A stretch of 64,000 nucleotides of DNA from Thamnaconus septentrionalis (lineage: Eukaryota; Chordata; Actinopteri; Tetraodontiformes; Monacanthidae), in NCBI GenBank assembly GCA_009823395.1, contig CM020509.1:5878001-5942000 (forward strand). Direction: 5' to 3'. The translations under genes and the position numbers were made by a program. Positions 13,951-26,772 of this stretch are shown one piece after another; the first letter of the stretch is position 1; the number at the start of each line of letters is the position of its first letter. Under the pieces are notes generated by a model, which was given only the letters and a program-made list of their open reading frames with translations, made no database searches and was not told the DNA's origin.

Positions 13951-14560
13951 ACAAGGGCAATCAACTTGCACCATGTGCCGGTAGATCAATATTTAGACAC
14001 CAAGATAAATGGATGCTGATTTACACAATATGTCATGTATCTTTGTTTGTACTGTGTAATAGGGATGTGTGTATAGAGGCGGCGGGGGTCGGAGGGGGGT
14101 AATGTATTCACTGTGGCAAGCGTGAGTACGATTAAAGAAGCGTTTTGTGTACTGGAGCTCTTCCTTCACCGAAGTCTCAACCAGAGCATCTTAATATTTA
14201 CATTAAAATGCATCCCTGCTTTCTTTTTTTCCCCTCATGTATGTATTCCACCCTCAACCCCCCACTGACGTTGTGAGGTTGCTCCAGCGTCTGCTGCTGA
14301 TTGCAGGGGGAAAAGCTGCTTCTGGCGAAGAGAGCAAAGTGGAGCTGCTGGCGGCTCTCAGGCTCATATAGCAGAATGAGACCCAGAGGTGAAGTCAAAC
14401 CATCCAGTGTTGCTAGATAATCCACATTTCTATTAGCCTACTTAGCACTTTTCTAATGGGGATCACAGTCTAGCCCAGGAGATGAGTGGGATGTCTTATA
14501 TTCATTACCACAAAGTCATGACAGCATTTAATATACATTTTATATATAGATATACATCTA

Positions 14561-14753
<193 letters not shown>

Positions 14754-15889
14754 GATGTAGCAGTTGATGGCCGGCGGATGATGTTGAAGGATTCTGGATT
14801 GACTTTGAACAAGGTGATGAGTGGATCATATTTGATTGGGTTCAACCGAACTCCGCAGTCTTTAATTAATTGTAGTCTGTGGCGGCGGCACAGCTGAATC
14901 ACGTCACTTCTCATTGGCCTCCGCTCCATTCATCTCTCAGCGTCTATCTGCCTCTCTTTGCTCTGTCTGCATGCAAATACTCGGCCGCGCAGTAAACAGA
15001 TTGAACAGCGGTCATCGCTCATAAAAGCGGCCGGTCCGGTCTTTGCTTCTGGTCAACTTTCACGCTGACAAGGCAGATGGAGCCCCTCCTAAATACATTG
15101 GATTCATTTCGCATATCCATCTGGGGAAAGAGCTGATTAAACGTTTTTGCGAAAAGAAGACCCATGGAAATCAAAAATAGAACGGCGATTGGACGAATCA
15201 GCCGACTGCTGCCTTTGGAGACAACCAATCAGATTTTTTTACTGTAGCAATTTGAGGTTTCCTGCCGGTGCGTCAGGTGATAGTAGATGCACTCTGTGAA
15301 AACATAATTTCCAACCGTGAAAGCTTTCCTGTGTCCTTCTTCTTCTCATCCAACCCACACTAATCTGTTGAGCATCAGCCAAGATTTATAGTTATTTCAT
15401 TTATGGAAGGTTGCTGCAGTCGCTTCCTATTTTGGTCACAGATGAGACGATGGTGCTTGGTTTCTTTATACTAAAATTGAGACGAGACCTTTTCCACGAT
15501 GGATGAACGAGATTTCAGATTGACCAGGTTTCAAATCTGGCCCAGTCATTTTCATTTCAGCATTCCCAATTGAAGCAGGATAGAACCTCTGCCACCGCTC
15601 CAGTAACTTTCATGGGCACGCTTGAAAGGTTATTTCATCGCAGCGGCACAAATGATATAGCGATGAAACGTGTTTCCACTCGTCGAAGTGAGTTTGTCTG
15701 CATTGATCAGCTGCTGTTGTGCATCAAAGTCCCTCGGTGGACAAATAGAGGCACAAGGGCAAGGACGAGAAATGCTTTGTCATTTAAAACTCTTGGCGGT
15801 GCAATTACCTGCGTCCTTCCAATTGACGATGCGGCAGCGCACTGCGCCATAGCGCTGCATAGAAGAATATATATATATTTACTTTCAAC

Positions 15890-16210
15890 AACAACTTTCT
15901 TGTTCAGCCTTGTAGAAAGTGTAAAACACATGGTTATGGAAACGAGTCCTTTTTTGAATTTCAAAATTTAAAATTGCAAAATTTTAATTCACCAATACAA
16001 AGTTTGTGCGCTTTCTTGGGGTTGACGGAGGTTTGCAGAATCATTTCTGACGCACTGAACATTCAGCTGACGTGGGCAATGAGCTGCTCTAGAGCAGCGT
16101 TATTATTGGCCAATGCGAGCTACAAGAATTATTTCAACCTTGTTGATCAACAGTAATTCCTCGAAATTCTCTCTCCATCTTCTGCTGCTTTTCTTCTGCT
16201 CTACCTCTGC
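15890..16210. repeat. Dispersed repeat, copy 2 (unclassified)
   Basis: Diverged partner of 13131-13500, sharing the ordered blocks given there. Similarity is moderate by eye and has not been aligned formally. Confidence 0.45.
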
Positions 16211-17705
16211 CTCTTCAGGTCACAATGTAGCGCTGCTCTGTGGCCTAAGTGCACTTGGTGTAGCCTCATCTATTCACAATAATTTCGCCTGTTTATTTCT
16301 TCATTTTTGTGAGCAAATTTTCCAAATTTTCCTTGAAATTCGCCTCACAGTTCATTGGAACCCAACGCGGGATTCCTCTCCCTGGGCAGCGTCTCATCCG
16401 CTGTAGACTGGGATGAAAAATAAGGTATAAAAGGGAAAGATCAAGGAATGGACCTTGTCCGGAGCCTTTAAAGGTAGAACCTCATGAGGAGGGACAATAA
16501 GAGGAGTTTTGCGATCCTCTGCTATTGACTGTCAGTTTGATCTGTGGCCTCGGCCCCGCAGAGGTCTTTTAAAGCAGGAACGGACAACTCCCTCTCACGG
16601 CTTTTGCAAAGGCGACTTGATTGCTTTCCGTGGAGCAGGAGCAACCGGAGAAAGGGGAGGACAAAAGACTGGGGTTTGTTCATTCAGGCAGTGTGTACGG
16701 AGACACACCGGGCAGATGGAAGCGGCGACCGCTCGCCATTCTTTCTTCTCCGGAGAGGTTCCGCACCAGCGGAATTGTGACCTGAAAGCGAGATCTATGG
16801 GAGGCTAATCCAGACGCCCGATCTACATGGCGATACTGTTTGCCATTGTGTTGGCTTTTCTCTGGAATGCTACACCGCCCAATAAACCCACCGCCCCCAA
16901 AGCAAAACAACAAACAAAGCATCTTTGAACGACAGATTAAAAACCAGGGCTAAACTGGCCCTTGAAGTCTCAACTCCACAAAAAAACAACACGCGGTCAG
17001 TGCAAAAAAAACAATCTCCTTAGAGGCACGACCCCCTGCCCCCACCCCCGGCGGCGGCGGCGAAGATGATACCCATTTGGAGCTCATCGGAGCAAATCAG
17101 AATTGTCAGCACTGTGGGATTTTTTTTTCTCTCTCTTTTTTCTCTACCTTTTTAAAGAGGGAAGATGGATAGATAATCGCCACATGCCATTCTGGGGGCC
17201 AATTACACAGCTTTGTGTGAAATTGGAAAACCTGTTCTCTCAGAGCTCTAATGGATGTTCTGGTCATTAGTCATTTGAGAGTCTTCGCCGGCTGTAATCA
17301 AACGTGAAACACTGCGTTAAGCGACCATAAAAGAACAGCTGCCACTCCCAGTGACCTTCTGTTTAAGGGAACCCAACTGTCGGCTGCGTGGCCGCCTTTT
17401 TTGCAACTATTATTGTGCGCTTTGCCATAAAAACACTCCTTGATTTTCTTTTAGTTTCTTTTTTTCTTTTTTACTTTTTTGCAGTGGTTGCATCTCATTT
17501 TAATGCGTCGCCCCCGGCCGGTGCTGTTTGCTTCCCGGGGTCCACAAATATCAAACTTCTATCGCAGCTCTGAATTTCCAATCAGCAAAACAAACTGTGT
17601 GCTTTTATTGTTGTCATTTTTTTATTTGCATATTTATGTTAATAGCTGTGAGCGAGACGCAGGCTGACCCTCGGACGCCTCCCCCCCTCTTCTGCCTCTC
17701 TGCAG

Positions 17706-17931
17706 GTGACCACCTATCCGGTCAGCAGGGCCCGCCTCCCCTCCCGCCGGCCCCGCCTCCGCACAAGACGCACCCGTCCATCACGTCGCTGAGCCGCAGC
17801 TCACTGGCCAATCAGAGGAGCCCCAGCCCGACGCCCACAGCAGGCCTGGCGGCCGACTTGCAAAGTACGGCGGAATGCGTCCAGCTGCAGGACAGCTGGG
17901 TCCTGGGCAGCAATGTGGCCCTGGAGAGCAG
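17706..17931 (+). CDS. tenm3: Teneurin exon: proline-rich end of the cytoplasmic domain
   Basis: Preceded by a CTCTCTGCAG acceptor and followed by the donor AG|GTGAGT. The exon enters with two bases of a split codon and leaves with AG, so the next exon's first G completes an Arg. It encodes about 75 residues. First comes a proline-rich stretch ([13 protein letters not shown]), an SH3-ligand type sequence; the equivalent region of teneurin-1 is reported to bind the adaptor CAP/ponsin. Then come NSLTNRR-like wording (SLANQRS) and the conserved [19 protein letters not shown] block (here [19 protein letters not shown]). That block is a family signature just before the membrane exon and makes the identification firm. 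The teneurin cytoplasmic domain contacts the cytoskeleton and may be released to the nucleus. Earlier cytoplasmic exons are outside the window. Confidence 0.93.
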
Positions 17932-19618
17932 GTGAGTGACCCGCGACCACCATGTGGGGGCGTTTGTTTTCATTTTCCACCCTCCATTTCCTCACGGCGG
18001 TTACACTTTTGTTTTTTCATCTGCGCTTTTTAAACCGCCCGCACAGTTTGATTGCCTTTATGCCTCTTTTCATTTTTTCCGACCCCCAAATGAAATCATC
18101 TCTGTTTAATCCGCTGGCCCGTTTGGATGTGCTAATAGAACAGATATTGGCCCGTATTAATAATAAAAAACGCAAAAACCCAGCAGGGTTGGCAGTGACT
18201 CACACGGTCACGACTAAAGCAGGCATGGTGCATTTCTGTTGACAAACATGAATCATCAGCTTCACAATAATGCCCGCACCTTCCTTTTTGAGGCTCCATC
18301 GTGCTGTTTACCACCGCTGAGGCTTTTTTATATATTTTTTTTCCTTCCTCCTCTCCAAAGTGACACTAATCTCTGTGGGATGGATGCTGTGTTGGCACTA
18401 TCAGGCGTGAATCTCAGCCCGTAAAAAAAAAAAACCGTAAGCGGCAAAGATATTTGTGAAGGAGGTGTGCGTCTACATCCGCACCTCACCGCACCGAGCA
18501 GGTTGCTGAGGGCAAAGCCTGGCGGTTTGTTTGTCTCCCTCGCCTTGTATGCATTGACAATCAAGTTGCTGATTGCCGAATCGGATGGGCGCGCACGCAC
18601 GGGCAGCGTGTCCCACGCGACGACCAGGGGCTCTCCGATCGATCAGCCGCCGACTGATATTCAGCGACTCCTGATCAGCTGGCAGCACTAGAGAATTAAC
18701 AGCCCCACCGCCGGCGATCTCACTGGAAGAAAATGTGTTCTTTGATGGAACACAACTGAGGCGGTAAACGTCACCGTGAAGCCAGTGAAAAAAAAACCAG
18801 AAGAGATGCAGAAGTAATGCAGTGTGCCGTCACACATGTAGGATTTAATGAAGCTAGCCAAATGTCTTTTTTTTTTTCAAAAACAAAAAACAAAAAACAT
18901 GTTATTCTAGATATAGTCAGGAGTTTTTATTGACATATTGCACATGTTCCAGCGGAATGTGGTTTGTTTCTGTGCCCTCTCAAAAATGTGGGATGTGCAG
19001 CAAAGCACTGGATTCAGCAGGAAGCTAAAAACTTGGCATTTTAGCAGGAGGAGGCTGCAAACAGAGGGCTAGCTGCAATGCTTGATGTAGATCTCTAGAC
19101 TTTTTTGACCAAAGACCTTAAAACAGAGACAGTACGGACCCTTTAAGAAACGTGACAAGCAGACGTTGCCTGCCGTGGTTGCGCCCGGCGCGTCTCTTCA
19201 TCGCTAAAAGCTGGAAAATATCCCGGCTAATGAAGTGTGGTGCACTGCGCAACTGACTCAGGAATGGCCCGGAGTAGATGATTGTATTCCAACCTGATAT
19301 TTTCCTGACACTTCACCCTCCCAACTCACCCCCCATATCCCCACCACCGGAGGCTGAGATGAATACGAACTTTGAATTTTTTTTCTGCCCGTGACAGCAG
19401 GAAGTAGCGGCGAGCGCCTCCGCTGTTCCCGCCACATCGGTGGCGGCGCTCCCGCTCTTTGCCGGCGGATGGAGACGCACCGGTGATTGAATCCTAACCG
19501 CCCAACGACCTTGAGCCATCTCGGCCCATATCGACAAAACAATATGTGCACACCTATCATCAGACGAGGCATAAATCACTATCGCCGCATGGCCGACTCT
19601 GAATCAAGTGGGTGTCAG

Positions 19619-19835
19619 TGGGTGGGGGGGGGGGTGGTTGAGGGAGGAGTTGGGGGAGGGGGGTGCCGAGGCAGCGGGGGCAAGAGGAAAAGACCCAGTT
19701 CACCGCGTAATTGCACGTGTTAGTGAAAGCACCAGGTTGGCAAATGTAAACAGGAGCTGCGGAAGGTAGTTATTAGGCCGCCTCAGGAGAGGGGGAGGGC
19801 AAGGTGGCGGAGGTGGGGGTGGGGGCCAGCAATGT
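19619..19835 (+). repeat. G-rich, quadruplex-prone tract
   Basis: Several runs of three to thirteen G are separated by short loops on the plus strand (for example GTTGGGGGAGGGGGG, and again near 19790-19828). The plus strand is the transcript-sense strand, so the pre-mRNA would carry the G runs. Confidence 0.7.
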
Positions 19836-19857
19836 CACGCCCCGCCACATATGTATT

Positions 19858-19902
19858 CAGTGGCGGAGCCAGAGATTTTTCCTCGGGGCGGCCACAGGGT
19901 GA
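19858..19902 (+). mobile_element. DNA-transposon terminus remnant (CAGTGGCGGAG type)
   Basis: Begins CAGTGGCGGAGCCAGAGATT and continues TTTCCTCGGGGCGGCC. The reverse complement of 60250-60274 matches its first 25 bases with few differences. Termini of the form CAGTGGCGGA are known from DNA-transposon repeats in fish. The other end was not found nearby, so this is a fragment. Confidence 0.5.
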
Positions 19903-20357
19903 GATCGTGACTCACAGTGTGGTGGCAAGAAGTGAAATACATGACATGACTGCTAGTATTCTAATTGTTACTGTAGTTTTTTATATTGATTAAATGTTTT
20001 CAGGGTGACATTGTAGCAGTCGACCCTCTCACCATTCCAATGAATTCGAGACCTGGAAATCTTCACCAATGCTAATATTAATAAACCTATGTCAGCTTGT
20101 TCCTACTGTCCGAGGGTTTACAGAAATGTCTTCTTTGAGACTCTTGTTTCCACCAAGAACAAAATCCAGGCCAATCATCCAGTCAGAAATACAGGACACA
20201 TATGAGATACTTACATATATTTATAGTCATACATACAAACTTATTTACTGTACATCAATCAACAAAGACGCTACTGTGAGTTGGTTGGGTTTTTGGGGGG
20301 AGTCGTGAACTTCCTGGGAATCCTCAACATCGCCACGCATTTCATCGCCCACGTGGC

Positions 20358-20358
<1 letters not shown>

Positions 20359-20418
<60 letters not shown>
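20359..20418 (+). repeat. Perfect (CAG)20 trinucleotide repeat
   Basis: Sixty bases of uninterrupted CAG on the plus (sense) strand, deep in an intron. No splice sites or teneurin-frame exon surround it, so it is not a polyglutamine tract of this gene. Confidence 0.97.
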
Positions 20419-20419
<1 letters not shown>

Positions 20420-21537
20420 TGTGGCTTTGCGCGTGCGGCCATCGTAAATAACTCCCGACAAGGCGGCTAATTGAAAGAAACGGTGAGCGTAAATCACAGT
20501 TGTTGGTTTTTTTGTTAATATATTTTCCTTTTGACGCGACCTCGCCCGGAAAAACGAGCCGCTAATTTGACAGCGTTAGTCACTCTCTACAAGCTATTAG
20601 AGGCAATTAATTGTACGTCTGTCTGTCCGTTTGTGTTTGTGTAAGTGTGTGTGTTTAAAACTGTTGGTCTTGTAAGTGTTTCTCCAAAAATAATATACAA
20701 GAAAGAAAAATCCTACTGCCACGGTGGATGTTGTCTGGCTGAGTCAATAATATCAGCCGTCTGCCTGTGATCTTGTTCAGCAGCCGTATGAAGACACCGC
20801 GCTTCCACTTTACGTCTTTCAATCAAGACCGGGCGAACAAATAAAACCCCCCCCCCAAAAAAAGAAAAGAATTCTTCTGAAGGACACACTTGTTTGTCGT
20901 CGCACAAAAGGGGGAGCGACGTCTGATTAAAATTCATTCGCTGTTATGAATGCGCCTAATGACAAGGTTGAATTGCTTTTTATCGCTGCAATCAATGTTG
21001 GTTCAACACTTCTGATCTGATCTGGCGTTTTATTCCAGCTTTTTTCTCCCCCCCTTTTTTTTTTTTTTGGCTCTATTACGGGGGAGAAAAAAAGTCCCAT
21101 TTTGAAGGGCTCATTCAGACGCGATCATGCCCGTTGAAAAGAGGCGTGCGGCTCTTTAGAATGTGTGAAATGCTTTTAATCACCCCTCCTCCCCCCTGCA
21201 ATTCACGTCCTTCCACTTGGCTCCACTTGCATGGATTTGTTTGGTTTTTTTTGTTTTTTTTGCTACCAATTCGTAGATTTACACAAATACGCGTCGGCTA
21301 TTGTCGGCGGCTCAGGTTCAAAGCGGACGACGTCAGAATGCAGAGGGACTGACACTGCAGGTTTCCGCGGACGCGAGAGCGCCAAGTGTCTCCTCGTACA
21401 TATGCAGGCTCTTAAGTGTGCCGCTCCTCTGTGTGCTTTTCTTTCTTTCTTCCCTTCCTTTTCTTCTCCGCCGCTCACATTTAATGAGATTCAGCCTGAG
21501 CAGCCGTCACAACGCTCGGCAGTGTGTCTTGTGAAGC

Positions 21538-21625
21538 GCTGGCTGCTGGCTGCTGGCTGGCTGGCTGCTGGCTGGCTGGCTGCTGGCTGCTGGCTGGCTG
21601 GCTGCTGGCTGCTGGCTGGCTGGCC
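21538..21625. repeat. GCTGGCTGCTGG minisatellite
   Basis: Tandem alternation of CTGG and CTGCTGG units over about 85 bp. Confidence 0.92.
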
Positions 21626-23740
21626 GCACGTCACAGTTCTAAATGTGCTGTCAATCCTCATCGGGTCGGTGTGTCAGGGGACTCCCTTTTTTCCCTGAAA
21701 TAAAATGATGTCCTGACTTCAGAAACATCATGCGGTGCTTTTTTTTTTTCTTTTCTTTTCCTTTCGTTCTGATGTGTTGGGATTGTTCTCGGGAGTGTGG
21801 TGGGAAAAAAAGAAACAACAATCCCCGTGTTGCTGCTGGTGGTGTGGGATGCACATGGAAACCATGAGTCACAGAGTAATGCCGACTTCAGGGGATGGAG
21901 ATTGAACTTTTTTTAGTTTTTTTTTTTAGTTTTTTTTTTTTTCCCATTCACTGCACCTGCCTCAGGATGGTACCGAGACTGATTAGTCATGTGCGGGATA
22001 TTTGCCAAGTTGCCGTGGAGTAGAAGAGGAGCTTCTAGCTGCTTGATTACCTGCCAAAGTGAAGGGTGGTTGAGACAAAGTGGCAATCCTCAAGATGTAT
22101 TTTTCCTTCCCTTCCCCAGTTTTTTTCTCGTCTTCTTTTCCGGCTTTTCGGTCTGTTTTGCCAACAATTCCTCCGGTGCCAGGCGCGCATTTGTGCGGCC
22201 GATTCCTAGAGCTCCCTATTTTATTTTTCCTCCCTATTTTAGGTTACAGTAGCTGCCTCCACTGTTGCTGCTGGCAGCGCAAAAGTGCATCTGTTTTCAG
22301 TCGATTTGGGCAGCAATTAAAATTTAGCTCTCAGGACGTGGCGAGCGAGAGCGGTGGTGACTGTTTCCGAAATTTTTTGAAATTTGCACGGGGGCCCCCG
22401 GTAGCCAAGCGCAGCAAAACCTGCCGGCGTTTGCCATTTTAACGCCTTCGCTGCCATCCTTTAATTTTAATCCTCCGTCTCCAGGCTGAGTTTGACTCTT
22501 AAATATATGCACACAAGAACCGAGATCCTCCCAAGTCTGACTTAGTCGGACTGCTTAAATATAGTTAATTCCATTCGCAAACATTTGGGCGACTCCCAGG
22601 GAGCGACTCAGGATGGCGCCACGCTGATCTCCGAAGATGGACAGGTGGGGAAAAAAAAAGATCACTTGGAAAACCTTCAGACGAGCGCAGGCTAGCTAGC
22701 ACCTGCTAGCGGACCTCCTGACGCTTTCTTCTCTTTTTTTTTTCCTCCTTCCCAATTATTCCCACTTTCACCTTGAAAATGCTAACGCTAATGGCGGCGC
22801 GCAGCTAACACGCAGATTACACATGCCGAGCGCTTCCGTCCGCATTGTTTTCCCTCGCCCGGCGTCGTCCAGCTGGAGCTTAGCCGGCCTGACAAATCCG
22901 CCCGCTGACTGTTCAGTCTTTCGTCCTCTGTGAGGATGTTTTCAAATGTCATCCCGATGACAAGCGGCGCCGAGAGCGCGAGGCAGAGCAGGGTGGCAGC
23001 CGCCTTTTGTGTCGCCCCGGCCGCCTCAATGGGACAGACGGGGCCCCGCGTTGCGCAAGACGGTCGCTGCGACGCTCGGCCATTCGCTCCGCGCACACTT
23101 TCCACTCGCCGTCTCGTTTTGTCTCCTCCTGCGCGTCTCACTCTCTTTCACTCCGCAGAGCCGCGGCTGAAAGCTGGCGGGATTAGCATAGTAATGTGCC
23201 TTGTTGACATAATCAATTACGGCTGGTCGTCCGGCGTGTATAGCCGGAGACGTTTACACTGGTCCGCTGTTTGTTAATCGTGTCCAACAGCATTTCATCT
23301 CTCGGCCCACTTTATGGGGAGGGGTGAGAGAGATAGAGTTGAAGTGGAGGCGAGTGGTGGATGGGGGGGGGTGTCTGCAGCAGAGCTAGCGCGGAGAGCG
23401 AAGAAAACGCCTAGCGCAAGAATTTAGCCTCAGCAACACGGAGGAAAATCCTACAAACTCTTCCCAGCAAAAAGGATATAAATGTCTTGTAGCTTTGTAA
23501 CTCTCCATGTTTTTTTTTTTTTAATTTAAATGTTTCTAATTAAAGTGTTTTTTTGTAGTGAATAAAAAAAGCCTCTGTTGCTCTGAGCAAAGCAGTGCTT
23601 TTAGTTTGTGCATCTTTGACTTGCACACTTGGAGACCTATGTGTAACATATGAGTTTGCACACACACACACACACACATCTGTATATGTACTTACAAGCA
23701 GATAGGTAGATATGCACCTTTATTTTATACACATACAGTA

Positions 23741-23830
23741 TAGATAGATGGACAGATAGATAGATAGATGGACAGATAGATAGACAGATATACAGATAGA
23801 TACTTTATTCATCCCAGAGAGAAATTGAAG
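23741..23830 (-). mobile_element. LINE-like 3' tail with GATA/GACA repeats
   Basis: On the minus strand the order is CAATTTCTCTCTGGGATGAA, then TAAAGTATC, then a TATC/TGTC array. This is the 3' end layout of Rex1/L2-type retroposons: AATTTC, GGGA, AATAAAGTA, then a microsatellite. A plus-strand equivalent lies at 40919-40963. No reverse-transcriptase frame is attached. Confidence 0.6.
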
Positions 23831-25713
23831 ATGTCCAGTAGCTTACATATGCACATATCTCGTACACATAATAATAAGACCTGAAAACTCACATGTACAT
23901 AATACAGAGCATGTGAATTTATTAGACCTTAATACATTGAATCTTGATATATGGAAAGCAATATTCTGCATCATCATTTGAAATGGGTCACCTCCATAAG
24001 ACAGGCTGCATACCCCTCCCCACACAGATGCACACACACACACACACACATACACAGGTGCACTTGCATGCCTGTGCCGCTCTCTGTCTGCCGCGTCTGT
24101 GATTGCGTCCATTTACACTGAACTCCCGAGACATGGCCTCCTATTTTCCCTCATGTCTGACTACACGTGTGTCGCCTGCCGACGTTGTGTAAGTTTTGAC
24201 CTCGATTCATATCAAATTGCGTGCTGCCGGGTCTGCCGCCGCCGCCGCTGCCAGCGCCGCGGCTCCGGCACAGATTGTTCCAGACTGAGGAGTCTGAGTC
24301 GCTCCAGGTTGTGCAGGCAGCCAATTGTCATTCCAGCCCCGACCGAACGGTAACCTTTAAATGGAATCCCTATCTGTCCACGACCGCGTGTGTCAATCGG
24401 GGCATCAAAGAGGCAAAAGATCCGAATCTGACATTTGTTCTCTCGTCCAGGATTGATCAGAGGAGGCAATATTCTCAGCGGGGGAGGCGGGTGGTGGTGG
24501 TGGTGGTGGTGGGGGGCAATCAGCAGCCTGGGCTGAAGGCAATGATTCAAAGCGCTGATGGCGTGCGCTGCCGCGTAGAATCAGTTCAAATTGGACTAAT
24601 TGTCTGATTAACTTCCCTCCCCGGGCTTCACTTCGGACCGACGAGTCCTTGAAAACAACATTAAGTTCCAAGTCCAAGAAAAACACAGCCGATGAACGTT
24701 TCACACACCCATCAGATAATCAGGCAGACCCTGATTAGGAAGTCTTGCCGTGCGCGGAACGCCAGGCTTCCAGATTTTGCACCCAATTAGCCGCTCTCCA
24801 GCCCTTTTAGCGCAGACTCCCATCCAGGATTAAAAAGTCTTCGCAATACTTACGCCGAGACTTCACAGATGCCGCACAAATAATTGATGAGCAAACACGG
24901 CTTTATTGGGGTTTTTTTTGGCGTATTTAAATGAGCAGTTGCCCCGGTAACTTGGATCTGCAGAACACATGAAACGGCGCCCAAATTGTGCAAGAGCAGT
25001 GTTTTGTTTTTTTTAACTTTTTCACATCTTGGACGTCAGAGCGAGAGAAGAGGATTTTCGCAGACGCAATTAATAGAAGCCGTGGTTCCACACCTTTAAT
25101 CTGTGTTTTCTTTGCATTATTGATCAGAAGCAGCCATGTTCATAAAGCACTTGCAGGCCTATTTAAGAGTGAAAGACAATTTAGAGCCTACTTTTTTTTT
25201 GTGGGCATTGGAAAGGGACACATCCACTTCAACTGCGGCGTTTTCAGTTGCACGCCGACTTTGTCCACTTCCTGGCCATCTGCGCGTGAGCCTGCAGCCG
25301 TTTTAGGTGTTAATCTGCAAAGCGGCGGCGGGAGCGGTGACGCGGCTTAATTCATTTACCTAAGAGCTTTTCACGTGGGGTTTAAAAGTTAATAGCACGA
25401 CCGCTCCTTGGTGCATTTGATTAAACCCCCCTTAATTACCCCAGGTATAATGGCCTATTAGCCGAGGTCCAGTTGTAGGAGGGCAAGTGGAAGATGATTG
25501 TTTTTATGAGGTACTTTTTTCTTCACCTCCGTCAATGTCAGGAATCCAGCCACCCCTGATCCCCAGCCACTTCCACTTCCCTGTAGGAGTCCTTCTCACC
25601 GTCGGCCGCTTCACAATCAGCCAATCAGCTGCTCGTTTGGATGTAATTTAGTATTAGTAGTCGCTGTTTTCAAACCTTTCAAACGATTCTCTCTTTTCCG
25701 CTCTTCCCGCCAG

Positions 25714-25952
25714 GCATTTCCTCTTTAAGACCGGCACGGGGACCACACCTTTCTTCGGCGCGGCCGCCCCGGGCTACACCATGGCGACGGGGACGGTTTA
25801 CTCCACGCCGGCGCGTCCTCTGCCAAGGAACAGCCTGTCCAGGGGGGCGTTCAAGTTCAAGAAGTCGCCCAAACACTGCTCCTGGAAGTGCACCGCCCTG
25901 ATTGCCGTGGGGATCGCCGTGCTGCTGTCCGTCATCCTCTGCTACTGCATCG
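25714..25952 (+). CDS. tenm3: Teneurin exon: juxtamembrane segment and transmembrane helix
   Basis: Acceptor CGCCAG|G, donor ATCG|GTAAGG. It encodes 79 full codons plus flanking split codons. Recognisable blocks are [14 protein letters not shown], then [14 protein letters not shown], then [17 protein letters not shown], a basic juxtamembrane stretch, then [19 protein letters not shown], the start of the single membrane-spanning helix. Teneurins are type II proteins, so this exon marks the cytoplasm-to-outside transition; the helix finishes in the next exon (AMQLFGL). The CSWKC cysteines at the inner face are conserved and are plausible palmitoylation sites, although that is inference. The internal ATG at 25781 is just a Met within PGYTMATG, not the gene start. 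The exon joins the previous one through a split Arg codon and the next through a split Ala codon. Confidence 0.96.
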
Positions 25953-26699
25953 GTAAGGCCAAGGATCGAGGGCAGGAAAGAAGGAGGGAGGGACTGGTAG
26001 TTCATCCATCCATCCATCCATCTAACCATTCATCCATCTGTGTGTCCATCACTGCTCATCCTGCACCCAGCTGTCTGAGGGTGATGGTGGGCAGCAGCAA
26101 GACGAATAACCTTCCACTCACAGCCACCCACGAATACAGACTATTTTGAGTTTCCATTTAGCCTAATGTGCATGTTTGTGCCGGCCAGTGGGCTCAGAAC
26201 ACCCATCACTCCACACAGGTGGACATGGAACCCGCAGCCCTTCAACTAACCATCATGACATTGGTGGATGCTGTGAGTAATAAAAGTGGAACAGCGCTTT
26301 GCAATTTTGCTAAAATGCCATGTTGCGATTACTGTGCTCATTTCAATTTGCAAAAGTCTAAATCTCCCCAAATCCCTGCCTAACAGAGGTTTTCAGATAT
26401 ATTTATATATTTTATATATATTTTTTTTTTAATTTTTTTTTTGGTCGTTTTTTGGTCTACCTGCTCATTTCTGCACCAGGTGGTCATGTGACCATAGCCG
26501 GCCAGTCCCTGGACCGCAACACACTGGTTATCTTTGCCCAACAGAAAAGGAGCCGAGAGCAAACTGGACCGTCACGTCTCAAAAACAAAACTTCTTAAAA
26601 TATTAATTCAGTCCATTTGCTCTGACAAAATGTGCAAAAGCACACAGTGCTTTCCAAAAAAAAAAGTGACTTTATTAATTGTGCAGCACTTTGGTGCTT

Positions 26700-26772
26700 T
26701 TAAATTTTTTTATTTTTTTATTTATTTTTTTTTTTTTTTTTTTTTTTATTTTTTTTTTTATTTTTTTTTCTT
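26700..26772. repeat. T-rich low-complexity tract
   Basis: Seventy bases of T runs broken by single A or C, followed by TTCTTCTTTGGG. No exon follows. Confidence 0.85.

Larger units (their letters stand above)
17932..25713 (+). other. Intron between the cytoplasmic and transmembrane exons
   Basis: About 7.8 kb, GT-AG. It contains G-rich DNA near 19.6-19.8 kb, a transposon-terminus remnant at 19858, a CAG repeat at 20359, a CTGG minisatellite at 21538 and a retroposon tail with GATA repeats at 23741. I see no teneurin-like exon in it. Confidence 0.85.

Noticed and set aside
20245..20442. Poly-Leu or poly-Gln protein from the CAG repeat
   Set aside because: The repeat is intronic, with no exon boundaries, and the frame is only 65 codons.
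25781..25952. ATG at 25781 as a translation start just before the membrane helix
   Set aside because: The teneurin reading frame continues upstream in the same exon with conserved residues and a good acceptor, so it is an internal Met. An alternative promoter would be needed to use it.
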